This document shows positions 8,603 to 19,394 of a DNA stretch of 64,000 nucleotides, piece after piece (position 1 is the stretch's first letter; each line of letters opens with the position of its first letter). Location: the NCBI RefSeq assembly GCF_000426485.1, contig NZ_AUFL01000013.1, positions 108,570 through 172,569 of the forward strand, written 5' to 3'. A program made the position numbers and the translations under genes. The DNA comes from Indolivaga capnocytophagoides DSM 22835 (GTDB taxonomy: Bacteria > Bacteroidota > Bacteroidia > Bacteroidales > Dysgonomonadaceae). The notes under the pieces are model-generated. The model made no database searches and was not told where the DNA came from. It worked only from the letters and a program-made list of their open reading frames with translations.

Positions 8603-9469
8603 ATGAGAATAATACCAGAATCGGAATTAATCATTAATAGCGATGGCAGTGTTTTTCATCTCCATCTGAAACCCGAACAGCTTTCGGATAAGATAATAAT
8701 GATGGGAGATCCGTCGAGAGTAACCCTTACAGCTTCGTTCTTCGATAGCATCGAATGTGAGGTCTCAAGCAGGGAATTTCATACCATAACAGGGACTTAT
8801 AAAGGCAAACGTATCACAGCTTTATCTCATGGTATCGGTCCCGATAATATCGATATTGTGATTACCGAATTGGATGCCCTCGCTAATGTTGACTTTAAAA
8901 CCCGTGAGGTGAAAAAAGATTTCAAACAGTTGACAATGGTACGGGTCGGAACTTCCGGTGGATTACAGCCTCATTGCCCGATAGGGTCTTATGTGGTTTC
9001 AGAGAAATCGATAGGTTTCGATGGTGTTCTGAACTATTACGAAGGACGTAATTCTGTTTCAGAACTCGATTTTGAAGATGCCTTTAAGAAGCATGTAAAC
9101 TGGTCTCCTTTACATTGTTCCCCTTATGTAGTGAAAGCCGATCATGACTTGGTAGAGCAAATAGGACATGATATGATTAAGGGTGTAACCATTTCCGCTA
9201 TAGGTTTTTACGGACCTCAGGGACGGTATGTGCGTATGCCGTTAGCAAATCCCGATCTGAACAGTAAGATTGAGTCTTTTAAATTCGGAAAAGATGTTAT
9301 AACCAATTACGAAATGGAAAGTGCGCCTCTTGCCGGACTTGGTAAATTGATGGGACACAAAGCTATGACTGTCTGTTCGATAATCGCTAACCGCCTTGCA
9401 GGTGAATCGAATTCAAATTATAAAGGATCTATCGAAGATTTAGTTAAAACGGTGTTGGAGCGTATCTGA
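8603..9469 (+). CDS. udp: uridine phosphorylase family nucleoside phosphorylase
   Basis: A 288-residue cytoplasmic enzyme of the nucleoside phosphorylase-I family, which splits uridine with phosphate into uracil and ribose-1-phosphate for pyrimidine salvage. Family motifs are in order: IMMGDPSRV (phosphate site), LSHGIGPDNIDI, VRVGTSGGLQPHCPIGSYVV (ribose/phosphate region), and NYEMESAPLAGLGKLMGHKA (Met-Glu base/ribose site). Substrate choice between uridine and other nucleosides is inferred from overall resemblance to long Bacteroidota Udp proteins. A terminator follows, so it is probably transcribed alone. Confidence 0.9.
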   Translation: MRIIPESELIINSDGSVFHLHLKPEQLSDKIIMMGDPSRVTLTASFFDSIECEVSSREFHTITGTYKGKRITALSHGIGPDNIDIVITELDALANVDFKTREVKKDFKQLTMVRVGTSGGLQPHCPIGSYVVSEKSIGFDGVLNYYEGRNSVSELDFEDAFKKHVNWSPLHCSPYVVKADHDLVEQIGHDMIKGVTISAIGFYGPQGRYVRMPLANPDLNSKIESFKFGKDVITNYEMESAPLAGLGKLMGHKAMTVCSIIANRLAGESNSNYKGSIEDLVKTVLERI

Positions 9470-9495
9470 TCCTGTTTTCTTCAGCAAAATATAAA

Positions 9496-9545
9496 GCAGC
9501 ATATCTTATCTTTATTGCAAATGGGATAGGGTATGTTGTTTTTTT
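9496..9545 (+). terminator. intrinsic terminator of udp
   Basis: A stem of about 16 bp with several G-U pairs (9496-9511 with 9524-9539), followed by a run of T to 9545. Confidence 0.75.
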
Positions 9546-9659
9546 AGATATAATCATAACCTGAGGATTACCTTTTGGAGATGTACTTTAAATTTGTATG
9601 TTTACCAAAAGAATAAAATAGTTACAGGTTTTAACGATTGAAGTATAGGGGACTAATTG

Positions 9660-10322
9660 ATGAAGGAACGTAGAAGAGGGAAAGTCATAAAGAAAGTGAT
9701 TATAGCTATCTCCATTGTATTTTTTTTAATAATAGGAGTATTGGTCTATGCCAATTGGAAAGTGCCGGCAGATACACGTCATTATTTGACCCATAGTGTT
9801 GATAGTGTTCCTGTTCGTAAAGCGGCGTTGGTATTGGGTGCTTCGAGATATCTGAAAGGGGGATATCCCAACCCCTATTTCACATATCGTATAACTGCTG
9901 CAAAAGAATTGTATGATGCAGGAAAGGTAAAAGCCTTTGTTATGAGCGGTGATAATGGACGTAAATCATACAATGAGCCTGAAGATATGAAAAATGCTCT
10001 CGTAGAAATGGGAGTTCCGGATAGTATTATTTATCTTGATTATGCCGGATTCAGAACTCTGGATTCGGTTGTGAGGATGAAAGAGATATTCGGTCAGGAT
10101 TCTTTTATCGTAGTTTCTCAGGGGTTTCATAATGAAAGGGCTGTATTTATAGGTCAGCAATATGGACTAGATATTTATGGATATAATGCTAAAGATGTCG
10201 GATTAGGCAGGGTATCTTATAAAACAATTCTGCGAGAAAAATTTGCACGTGTAAAAGTCTTTGTAGATAGGTTAATAAATAAACAACCTCGGTTTTTAGG
10301 TGAACCAATCGAAATCTTATAG
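9660..10322 (+). CDS. SanA/YdcF-like DUF218 membrane protein
   Basis: A 220-residue inner-membrane protein. An N-terminal basic stretch is followed by one transmembrane helix (about residues 12-30), then a DUF218 domain: AALVLGASRYLKGG, TYRITAAKELYDAGKV, FVMSGDNG, EPEDMKNALVEMGVP and FIVVSQGFHNERAVFI. SanA proteins affect envelope permeability (vancomycin resistance at high temperature in E. coli); the biochemical activity is not settled. I start at ATG 9660; a TTG directly before it is less likely. An acetyltransferase gene follows 8 bases later, suggesting a shared transcript. Confidence 0.8.
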   Translation: MKERRRGKVIKKVIIAISIVFFLIIGVLVYANWKVPADTRHYLTHSVDSVPVRKAALVLGASRYLKGGYPNPYFTYRITAAKELYDAGKVKAFVMSGDNGRKSYNEPEDMKNALVEMGVPDSIIYLDYAGFRTLDSVVRMKEIFGQDSFIVVSQGFHNERAVFIGQQYGLDIYGYNAKDVGLGRVSYKTILREKFARVKVFVDRLINKQPRFLGEPIEIL

Positions 10323-10330
10323 TGTTTAAT

Positions 10331-10762
10331 ATGAAAATAGAAGAGTTAAAATCGGTTGACAGTATTGTTCTGGATGACCTGAATCGTTTATTAGGGCAAT
10401 TATCTGTCGACATAAATCCGATAAAGGAGATTTTATTAAAGGATATAATTGGTTCTGCTTCTGTACACCTTTTCGTTGCAAAAGACGGGGAGCGTACAAT
10501 CGGGGCTTTGACTTTAGTAGAAAATAATCTTCTTTCTGGTTACAAGGCTTCAATTGAAGATGTTGTTGTGGATACTTCCCGCAGAGGAGAGGGAATAGGT
10601 CGAAAGTTAATCGAATTTGTAATTCAGTTCGCAAAAAATTCAGGCATTGAAAAAATAGATTTAACTTCGCGTCCCGATCGTTTGGTGGCAAATCAATTAT
10701 ATAAAAAGATAGGTTTCGTGTTGAGAGATACAAATGTATACAGATATCAACTCGTTGATTGA
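10331..10762 (+). CDS. GNAT family N-acetyltransferase
   Basis: A 143-residue single GNAT domain. The acetyl-CoA loop reads VDTSRRGEGIGRKLI, preceded by the strand ASIEDVVV, and the C-terminal ANQLYKKIGFVLRDTNVYRY is typical. Substrate unknown. The ATG at 10331 is preferred over a GTG at 10322, which overlaps the previous stop codon. Confidence 0.85.
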   Translation: MKIEELKSVDSIVLDDLNRLLGQLSVDINPIKEILLKDIIGSASVHLFVAKDGERTIGALTLVENNLLSGYKASIEDVVVDTSRRGEGIGRKLIEFVIQFAKNSGIEKIDLTSRPDRLVANQLYKKIGFVLRDTNVYRYQLVD

Positions 10763-10871
10763 CTGCAAGTCTTAAATGATGCGTTTTTGAGATAATTAAC
10801 TGTTGTTATTATGCTTGAGAAGTCAATAAAAAGACTTCAAATTTCAATACACAGAATAAGCAGAACAGGAT

Positions 10872-11441
10872 ATGGCGGTGAGCAAGAAGAAGATTATTAT
10901 AGGTTCGATCATTATAGGTCTGATATTGGTCAGTGGATTTATCTGCTATTGGTATTATGGCGGTTTTCATCCTGTAAATATACAAGAAAGAGTAGACGGA
11001 GGCGAAATTGTCGTGTATGAGGATGTTGTTGGTGATTATTCTCAGGCAGGTCCGGTTTCGAATAAATTATACTACAGTTTGCTTTATACTGATACTCTGA
11101 ATACCTCTAAAGGATTTGGTGTGTTTTATGATAATCCGCAGAAAGTAGAACGGAGTAAGCTGCGATCGGAAGTCGGCTGTGTTCTGGATAGTGTCGATAG
11201 CCTGCGCTTAAACAGAGTAAAAGCAAAATATAAGGTAAAAGAATTGCCCCAACAAGTTTATATTGTGACCGAACTACCCTTGAAAGGCTATTTGTCTATC
11301 CTTTTGGGGTTGACTAAAGTATACCCTGCCATAACAAAGTACTGTATAGAGAAAGGTTATTCGGAAGATAGTCCCGTGACTGAAATCTATGATATGAAAC
11401 GAAAAACAATCACATATAGGAAAGAGATAAAAGTTAAGTAA
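10872..11441 (+). CDS. membrane-anchored GyrI-like effector-binding domain protein
   Basis: A 189-residue protein with an N-terminal basic segment and one transmembrane helix (about 7-27). The soluble part resembles the GyrI/SOUL-like small-molecule-binding fold (GFGVFYDNPQKV, then RSEVGCVL, then a mixed C-terminal part). Bacteroidota encode such anchored forms next to unrelated genes; ligand and role are unknown. It shares its frame with the next gene, separated by one TAA and four codons. Confidence 0.6.
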   Translation: MAVSKKKIIIGSIIIGLILVSGFICYWYYGGFHPVNIQERVDGGEIVVYEDVVGDYSQAGPVSNKLYYSLLYTDTLNTSKGFGVFYDNPQKVERSKLRSEVGCVLDSVDSLRLNRVKAKYKVKELPQQVYIVTELPLKGYLSILLGLTKVYPAITKYCIEKGYSEDSPVTEIYDMKRKTITYRKEIKVK

Positions 11442-11453
11442 AGGATTGAAGTT

Positions 11454-12002
11454 GTGTTTGAGGATATTGAATACCTTCGGGAAGGAAATCCCGTACAGAG
11501 ACATTGTTATGCGGTTTTACAAAATTTGAGAATAATGGAATATCTTCGACCTTATGCTCCTATTCTGGTCGGAACTATTCCTATAGAAATAGATATAGAA
11601 GGCAGTGATGCTGATATTGTGTGCTGTGCTCGGGATTTGCATGAAATACAAATGAGAATCCGTTTGATGTACGGGGACAAAAAGAATTTTACGGATATAT
11701 TGTCGGGCTACAATTATGTTGCGTCATTTACAGAGATGGATTTACCCGTTGAGGTATATGCCGAGAGCTGTCTTTCTACTCTCCAAAATGGTTATCGTCA
11801 TATGTTGGTAGAATCCCGCATACTGCGCTTAGCAGGGCAAAATTTTAAAGAACAAATTGTTAATCTGAAACAGTCCGGTTATAAAACAGAACCTGCTTTC
11901 GGATATTTACTTCATTTGGAAGAGCCTTATGTAGACTTGCTTACATTGTCGCAAAAGACAGATTCCGAACTATCTGCAATAATCAGGTCTGCCCTGAAAT
12001 AA
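11454..12002 (+). CDS. DUF4269 protein, predicted nucleotidyltransferase-like
   Basis: A 182-residue protein. GTIPIEIDIEGSDADIVCCA resembles the G-S-x-D-x-D nucleotidyltransferase active-site region, and DLPVEVYAE supplies a possible third acidic residue. This matches the DUF4269 family, which lacks a proven function. The start is GTG 11454, since no ATG is available upstream before the in-frame TAA of the previous gene. Co-transcription with that gene is likely. Confidence 0.65.
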   Translation: MFEDIEYLREGNPVQRHCYAVLQNLRIMEYLRPYAPILVGTIPIEIDIEGSDADIVCCARDLHEIQMRIRLMYGDKKNFTDILSGYNYVASFTEMDLPVEVYAESCLSTLQNGYRHMLVESRILRLAGQNFKEQIVNLKQSGYKTEPAFGYLLHLEEPYVDLLTLSQKTDSELSAIIRSALK

Positions 12003-12018
12003 GAAGTGTTATATGTGA

Positions 12019-14034
<2,016 letters not shown>

Positions 14035-14089
14035 TATTCAGTCGGATAAAAAACAGTCTTAGTCTTTATTTTGTGATTATATAAAGGTT

Positions 14090-14128
14090 GGGCGAAATGC
14101 TTTTGATGGAGATCAATGCATTTCGCCC
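14090..14128. terminator. bidirectional hairpin between convergent genes
   Basis: Outer arms of 11 bp (14090-14100 and 14118-14128) enclose an inner 5-bp stem (14103-14107 with 14112-14116). It lies between the convergent amylase-family and fumarase genes. T-runs are short. Confidence 0.65.
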
Positions 14129-14171
14129 TTAACTATGATTAGAGTTTGTAAAAATTATCTCATATAAAGAT

Positions 14172-14184
14172 AGGTCTGAGACCT
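14172..14184. repeat. interspersed palindrome, copy 4, overlapping the fumC stop
   Basis: AGGTCTGAGACCT followed by TA. The fumC stop codon TAA on the minus strand begins inside the motif, as with copy 3. Confidence 0.85.
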
Positions 14185-15578
14185 TATTTCAGGCTGCCGG
14201 TCATGTCTTCAGGTTTTACCCATTTATCGAATTCTTCGGCTGTGAGGAATCCCGATTTTACGGCTTCTTCTTTCAGAGTTGTACCATTTTTGTGAGCTGC
14301 TTTTGCAATCTTTGCAGACTTCTCGTATCCGATGTGTGTATTGAGAGCCGTGACAAGCATCAGTGAGTTGTCGACCAGTTCTTTGATCCGTTTTTTATTT
14401 GGTTCGATACCCGAAACACAATGATCGGTAAATGAGATACAGGCATCGCCAAGTAGTTGTGCCGATTGCAGGAAGTTTGCAGCTATCACCGGCTTGAATA
14501 CATTTAACTCGTAATTTCCATTTGCTCCGGCAAAAGTAATGGTTGTATTATTTCCCATCACCTGAGCGCATACCATTGTTAAGGCTTCATTCTGAGTAGG
14601 ATTAACTTTTCCCGGCATGATAGATGATCCCGGCTCGTTTTCCGGTAAGAGCAGTTCTCCGATTCCCGATCTTGGACCTGATCCCAAGAGACGGATATCC
14701 TGTGCTATTTTGAATAATGCAACAGCCAACTGATTTAAAGCTCCATGTGTGCCCACCACAGCATCGTGAGAAGCCAAAGCTTCAAATTTATTTGGTGCGG
14801 TAACAAAAGGAAGTCCTGTAAACTCAGCAATATGTTGAGCCACTTTTACGTCATATCCTTTCGGGGTATTTAATCCTGTTCCAACGGCTGTTCCTCCCAA
14901 TGCGAGCTGAGACAGGTGACTCAATGTTGCTTTTATGGCATTGATGCCATATTGAACCTGAGCGGCATATCCTGAAAACTCCTGACCGAGAGTAAGAGGT
15001 GTTGCATCCTGTAGATGTGTGCGTCCTATTTTTACGATATCTTTAAATTGTTCGGCTTTGTCAGCCAGTGCTTTCTGTAACTTTTGGGCTGCAGGTATCG
15101 TGTGTTCTACCACTTCTTTATAAGCAGCTATGTGTAGTGCTGTTGGATAAGTATCGTTTGATGATTGAGACTTATTTACATCATCATTCGGATGTACAGG
15201 GCTTTTTTCTCCGAGTTTCCCTCCACTCAATACCAATGCCCTGTTGGATATAACTTCATTAACATTCATGTTGGATTGTGTTCCCGATCCGGTCTGCCAG
15301 ATAACCAATGGAAACTGGTCGTCCAGTTTTCCTGTTAGTATTTCATCGCAAACCTTTGCTATGAGGTCTCTTTTTTCAATCGGCAATACACCCAGTTCAG
15401 CATTGGTGTATGCGGCTGCTTTTTTCAGATAAGCAAAAGCGTATATAATAGGTTTAGGCATAGAGCCTTCGAGGCCTATTCTGAAATTATTTCTTGAGCG
15501 TTCGGTTTGTGCCCCCCAATATTTATCGGCAGGTACATTTACTTCGCCCATTGTGTCTTTTTCGATGCGATATTCCAT
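14184..15578 (-). CDS. fumC: class II fumarate hydratase
   Basis: A 464-residue cytoplasmic homotetrameric enzyme interconverting fumarate and malate. The superfamily signature [13 protein letters not shown] is present, as are [29 protein letters not shown] (containing the catalytic His region) and the N-terminal [21 protein letters not shown]. Length and motifs match class II rather than aspartase. The stop codon lies within an interspersed palindrome. A gap of 104 bases separates it from the sulfur-enzyme gene; no clear promoter was found. Confidence 0.96.
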   Translation of the reverse strand: MEYRIEKDTMGEVNVPADKYWGAQTERSRNNFRIGLEGSMPKPIIYAFAYLKKAAAYTNAELGVLPIEKRDLIAKVCDEILTGKLDDQFPLVIWQTGSGTQSNMNVNEVISNRALVLSGGKLGEKSPVHPNDDVNKSQSSNDTYPTALHIAAYKEVVEHTIPAAQKLQKALADKAEQFKDIVKIGRTHLQDATPLTLGQEFSGYAAQVQYGINAIKATLSHLSQLALGGTAVGTGLNTPKGYDVKVAQHIAEFTGLPFVTAPNKFEALASHDAVVGTHGALNQLAVALFKIAQDIRLLGSGPRSGIGELLLPENEPGSSIMPGKVNPTQNEALTMVCAQVMGNNTTITFAGANGNYELNVFKPVIAANFLQSAQLLGDACISFTDHCVSGIEPNKKRIKELVDNSLMLVTALNTHIGYEKSAKIAKAAHKNGTTLKEEAVKSGFLTAEEFDKWVKPEDMTGSLK

Positions 15579-15682
15579 AATTCTATACTTTGATAAGTCT
15601 TAAATAAAGTACCTTAAAGGTCGTTATTATCAATGCCATTCACAATACCTATTTATAATGATTTTTGGAGAAATGTAATACC

Positions 15683-18124
15683 TTAGATAAACAGATTTAC
15701 ATTTGCGTTTTCGGCTCTGTCGAGATAGGCGGCCACTCCTCCGATGGTTATGCCGTCCATCAGTTCTTCCTTTTTTATGCCCATTACATCCATCGACATA
15801 GAGCAGGCGATAAATTCCACTCCGTTTTCTTTTGCCTGTTGCATCAGTGATTCAAGGCTGTCTATATGTTTTGTTTTCATTATATATCGCATCATTTTAC
15901 TGCCGATTCCTCCCATATTCATTTTAGATAGGCTCAGTTTTTTACTGTTTGCGGGGAGCATCATTCCGAACATTTTACCGAGAAAGTCTTTCTTTACATT
16001 CTGTTTTTTCTCTTTCTTGATTACATTCAATCCCCAGAATGTAAAGAAGATACTTACCTTCTTGCCGGAAGCTGCCGCTCCATTCGCTATTACAAATGAT
16101 GCTAATGCTCTGTCAAGGTCATCACTGAATACGATCAGAGTCTTGTTATCCCCTTGCTTTTTTACAGGACACGATTCTGTTTCTAGTGCTTTTTCGATAG
16201 TCGCTGTAATTATTCCGCCCGAATTGTCAATGTCTATGAGTTTTGCACCTACCATCCGGCACCATCCGTTAAGGTCTTCGCCGAAAGCCTGATCAGTTAC
16301 TTTTATTTCCAGACGATCTCCTTCGCCGATTAGGTCATAATTTTTCTTTAATTGCATGATCGGGCCCGGGCATTGCAGCCCGCAGGCATCTATATTAATT
16401 GTTTTCATGTTGTTTGCTGTTTCTTGTTCTTTTTCGTTCTTTGTGTTCGTTGAGAATGTACCTTCTGTAGATTGCTGTCCGCTTGCCAGCGCATAAGTTT
16501 TATATCCTCCCGAAAGATTATGTACATCTGCATATCCATGCTGCATTAATATGCGTGAGGCGAGATAGCCCCGAAGCCCTACAGCGCAGTATACGATCAG
16601 AGGTTTGTTCTTGGGTATTTCCTTTAAACGGTTGCGTATTTCATCCACCGGAATATTTACAGCGTCTTCTATATGTCCCATTTCATATTCTTCCGCTGTG
16701 CGTGTATCTATCAGTATTGCTCCTTCCGATAGGCGTTGAAGGAGTGAGTCCCATTGCAAAATTCTGACTTTTCCTTTAAGTATATTTTCCGCAACATATC
16801 CTGCCATATTTACAGGGTCTTTAGCCGAAGAGTAGGGCGGAGCATAAGCGTGCTCTATTTCTTGCAGGTCGTATATTGTACCCTCTTTCTTTATTATCTG
16901 GGCAAAGAGGTCGATTCTTTTATCCACGCCGTCAAAGCCCACAATCTGTGCCCCTAGGAGGCGTCCGTCTGCCGGAGAAAAGTTTATCTTGATAGAGAGA
17001 GGAAGGGCATCGGGATAATATCCGGCATGAGAGTTCCCATGTGTATAAGACGATATATGAGGGATACCTTCTCTGTCGAGAAGTTTTGATGACGCTCCTG
17101 TTGCAGCTACAGTAATATCAAAAACTTTAGCGATGGATGTTCCGATGGTTCCACAGTAAGTATTTTTATTTCCTTCCAAGATGTTATCGGCAACGATTCG
17201 TGCCTGTTTATTGGCAGGGCCTGCAAGCGGTATTAACGCATGCTTTTTTATAACGGGATTATATACCTCCACAGCATCACCTAAAGCGTATACGTCAGGT
17301 GCTGATGTTTGCATATACTGATCTACTTTTATTCCTCCGAGTGGACCAAGTTCGAGTCGGGCTTCTTTCGCTAATTTGGTTTCGGGGCGGACTCCGATGC
17401 TAAAAATGATCATGTCGGCGGGAATACTTTTGCCGCTTTCCATATTTACGGATATTTCATTGTCGGAGGGTTTAAATCCGGTTACATTCTCATTGAGGTA
17501 TAGATCTACATGTTTGCTTTTCAGGTGTTGGTGTACGTGTGCTGCCATCGGAAAGTCGATGGGTGTCATAACCTGATCACCCCGCTCTATGACGCAGACT
17601 TCCAATCCGGCATCATGAAGATTCTCTACCATTTCGAGACCGATAAAGCCTCCTCCTATTACGACTGCTCTGCCTGGGTTGTGTGTGTCGATATATTTTT
17701 TGATACGATCCATATCGGGAACGTTTCGTAAAGAGAATATGCGCTTATCGTCTATTCCTGGGAGAGGTGGTTTTATCGGTTCAGCCCCTGTGGAAATAAT
17801 TAATTTGTCATAACTTTCAGTGTATTTACTGTCATCTGTGTGATTGTGTACAGTCACTTTTTTGCTGTTTGTATCTATCTGTGTGACTTCTGATTTAACC
17901 CGTATATCGATATTGAAACGATTGACGAATCCTTCAGCAGTCTGCACAAATAAGCGGTCACGTTCACCGATTGTTCCACCAATGTAATATGGTAAGCCGC
18001 AATTGGCATATGAAACATATTCACCCCGTTCGAATAGTACTATTTCAGCTTTTTCGTCCATTCTTCTAAGCCGGGCTGCAGCAGTGGCTCCACCTGCAAC
18101 TCCTCCGATAATCAAAATCTTCAT
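15683..18124 (-). CDS. CoA-disulfide reductase-rhodanese-TusA-DsrE fusion
   Basis: An 813-residue cytoplasmic four-domain protein. Residues 1 to about 445 form an FAD/NAD(P) disulfide oxidoreductase (IIGGVAGGATAAARLRR, redox Cys42 in SYANCGLPYY, and VIGGGFIGLEM). A rhodanese domain follows with IVYCAVGLRG as the active Cys loop, then a TusA-like domain (DACGLQCPGPIMQLK), then a DsrE/F-like domain ending in ACSMSMDVMGIKKEEL. The parts suggest persulfide reduction and sulfur relay between cysteines. A MarR gene lies directly upstream on the same strand, and a palindrome resembling its operator sits between them, so regulation by that MarR, perhaps by sulfane sulfur or oxidants, is inferred. Confidence 0.9.
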   Translation of the reverse strand: MKILIIGGVAGGATAAARLRRMDEKAEIVLFERGEYVSYANCGLPYYIGGTIGERDRLFVQTAEGFVNRFNIDIRVKSEVTQIDTNSKKVTVHNHTDDSKYTESYDKLIISTGAEPIKPPLPGIDDKRIFSLRNVPDMDRIKKYIDTHNPGRAVVIGGGFIGLEMVENLHDAGLEVCVIERGDQVMTPIDFPMAAHVHQHLKSKHVDLYLNENVTGFKPSDNEISVNMESGKSIPADMIIFSIGVRPETKLAKEARLELGPLGGIKVDQYMQTSAPDVYALGDAVEVYNPVIKKHALIPLAGPANKQARIVADNILEGNKNTYCGTIGTSIAKVFDITVAATGASSKLLDREGIPHISSYTHGNSHAGYYPDALPLSIKINFSPADGRLLGAQIVGFDGVDKRIDLFAQIIKKEGTIYDLQEIEHAYAPPYSSAKDPVNMAGYVAENILKGKVRILQWDSLLQRLSEGAILIDTRTAEEYEMGHIEDAVNIPVDEIRNRLKEIPKNKPLIVYCAVGLRGYLASRILMQHGYADVHNLSGGYKTYALASGQQSTEGTFSTNTKNEKEQETANNMKTINIDACGLQCPGPIMQLKKNYDLIGEGDRLEIKVTDQAFGEDLNGWCRMVGAKLIDIDNSGGIITATIEKALETESCPVKKQGDNKTLIVFSDDLDRALASFVIANGAAASGKKVSIFFTFWGLNVIKKEKKQNVKKDFLGKMFGMMLPANSKKLSLSKMNMGGIGSKMMRYIMKTKHIDSLESLMQQAKENGVEFIACSMSMDVMGIKKEELMDGITIGGVAAYLDRAENANVNLFI

Positions 18125-18165
18125 GTTTTTCTTTATTTATTTCAATAATATATTTCATTAACCAT

Positions 18166-18182
18166 ATTTGCTATTAGCAAAT
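18166..18182. promoter_or_regulatory. candidate MarR operator between marR and the sulfur-enzyme gene
   Basis: ATTTGCTATTAGCAAAT is a perfect 17-bp palindrome with 8-bp arms around a central T. ATATTTGC half-sites recur upstream of the marR start. Confidence 0.6.
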
Positions 18183-18206
18183 AAATAGTCAAAAGAAAAT
18201 GGGTAG

Positions 18207-18566
18207 TTATTCCATTAATTTTGAAAGTTGATGTCCCAATCCTTTGAAATCCATTTCGTGCTTCAGCATTTCTTTTATTTTTTGCTTTCCGCTGTCAGTC
18301 AGAGTGAAAATCATCTGCCGTTTGTCTGTCGTGCCCATTTCTCGTGTAATATATCCTTTAGATTCAACGGTATTTATAACTCTGGATACGCGAGAATTGG
18401 ATAAGCCCACAAAATCGCATAATTCATTTGCGGCACGTGGCTTTCCGTCCTTCATACAGCATAGTATCATTCCTTCGTTTATTGTGATGCCATTGTTTTC
18501 GGCAAACTCTTTTTCGAAGTTATAAAGTGCTTTGTATACGTCTTTTAATTTGCAGATTGATTCCAT
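18207..18566 (-). CDS. MarR-family transcriptional regulator
   Basis: A 119-residue winged-helix dimeric repressor-type protein, started at ATG 18566 (MESICKLKDV) rather than at a TTG 33 bases upstream. The fold is visible in ITINEGMILCCM, then the recognition helix ANELCDFVGLSNSRVSRVINTVESKGYI and wing TREMGTTDKRQMIFTLT. A Cys pair around ILCC could be redox-active; that is speculation. It precedes the CoA-disulfide-reductase fusion in the same direction, and matching inverted or repeated sites occur before both genes, pointing to autoregulation and control of its neighbour. Confidence 0.88.
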   Translation of the reverse strand: MESICKLKDVYKALYNFEKEFAENNGITINEGMILCCMKDGKPRAANELCDFVGLSNSRVSRVINTVESKGYITREMGTTDKRQMIFTLTDSGKQKIKEMLKHEMDFKGLGHQLSKLME

Positions 18567-18570
18567 ATGA

Positions 18571-18597
18571 AAATATTTGCTAGTATGAAATATTTGC
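18571..18597. promoter_or_regulatory. repeated half-sites upstream of marR
   Basis: The 10-mer AAATATTTGC occurs at 18571-18580 and again at 18588-18597, 17 bp apart. It shares ATTTGC with the palindrome at 18166, which suits MarR autoregulation. Confidence 0.5.
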
Positions 18598-18642
18598 AAA
18601 GAAATGTATTTGTTGTTAAATATCCAAATTTTTGCCTATTTA

Positions 18643-19116
18643 TTATTCGTGATGATATGGTTCGTTATTCAATATCGTCATTGCCCTGTATAATTGTTCA
18701 ACAAATACAAGACGGATCATTTGGTGCGAGAATGTCATTTTTGATAACGATATTTTTTCTGCTGCTTTATCATAAACAGCTTTTGAAAAGCCGTAAGGGC
18801 CACCTATCACAAAAATAAGACGTTTACTTATGGTGTGTGTCTTTTTTTCGATATAGGATGCAAATTGCAGAGACGAAAAGTCTTTGCCTCTTTCGTCGAG
18901 CAATACCAGATAGTCTCCTGCCAGCAGATTTTTGAGAATAAGCTCTCCCTCTTTTTCTTTTTGTTGCTCTTCCGATAAATTCTTTACATTTTTAATGTCC
19001 GGAATGACTTGCATCTCGAAAGGAAGGTAATGCTTCAACCTGTTTTCATATTCTTGTATTCCTTGAGAAAAGTATCCGGCATCGGTTTTTCCTATAACGA
19101 GTAAGCTTATTTTCAT
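18643..19116 (-). CDS. rlmH: 23S rRNA (pseudouridine1915-N3)-methyltransferase
   Basis: A 157-residue SPOUT methyltransferase that methylates pseudouridine 1915 in helix 69 of 23S rRNA on assembled 70S ribosomes. The family C-terminus is intact: FVIGGPYGFS (knotted SAM site), SLSKMTFSHQMIRLVFVEQLYRA and the terminal NNEPYHHE. Length matches the family's usual 155-160. It is separated from marR by 76 bases, counted from the marR start at 18566, and may be transcribed with it. Confidence 0.96.
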   Translation of the reverse strand: MKISLLVIGKTDAGYFSQGIQEYENRLKHYLPFEMQVIPDIKNVKNLSEEQQKEKEGELILKNLLAGDYLVLLDERGKDFSSLQFASYIEKKTHTISKRLIFVIGGPYGFSKAVYDKAAEKISLSKMTFSHQMIRLVFVEQLYRAMTILNNEPYHHE

Positions 19117-19257
19117 CGGGTATTCTATTTTTTATCTATATACAAAAATATTACTTTATGATTAATTCGAATATCTTTACATTTATAAAAATCTCTTGCG
19201 GCTATCGGTTATAAAAAAGATTGATAAGCGAAGTGGATATGGAAAATGTGAAAAATG

Positions 19258-19286
19258 TGTCACTTTTGTATAACTTTGTCACTTTT
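19258..19286 (+). repeat. direct repeats upstream of the Nramp gene
   Basis: TGTCACTTTT occurs at 19258-19267 and 19277-19286, 19 bp apart, and TGTCACT recurs at 19364-19370. A -7-like TAACTTTG (19271-19278) overlaps the second copy. The arrangement could be an operator for metal control, but no known MntR or Fur site is recognised. Confidence 0.4.
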
Positions 19287-19394
19287 TAGGGGATATTCCT
19301 TGATTACGAATAAAATACAAAGGAGACAAAAGGCAATACCAGTCTGTAGTGGTTTGTGAAGTTTGTCACTCATAGAAACAGAATAGAAATGTGA

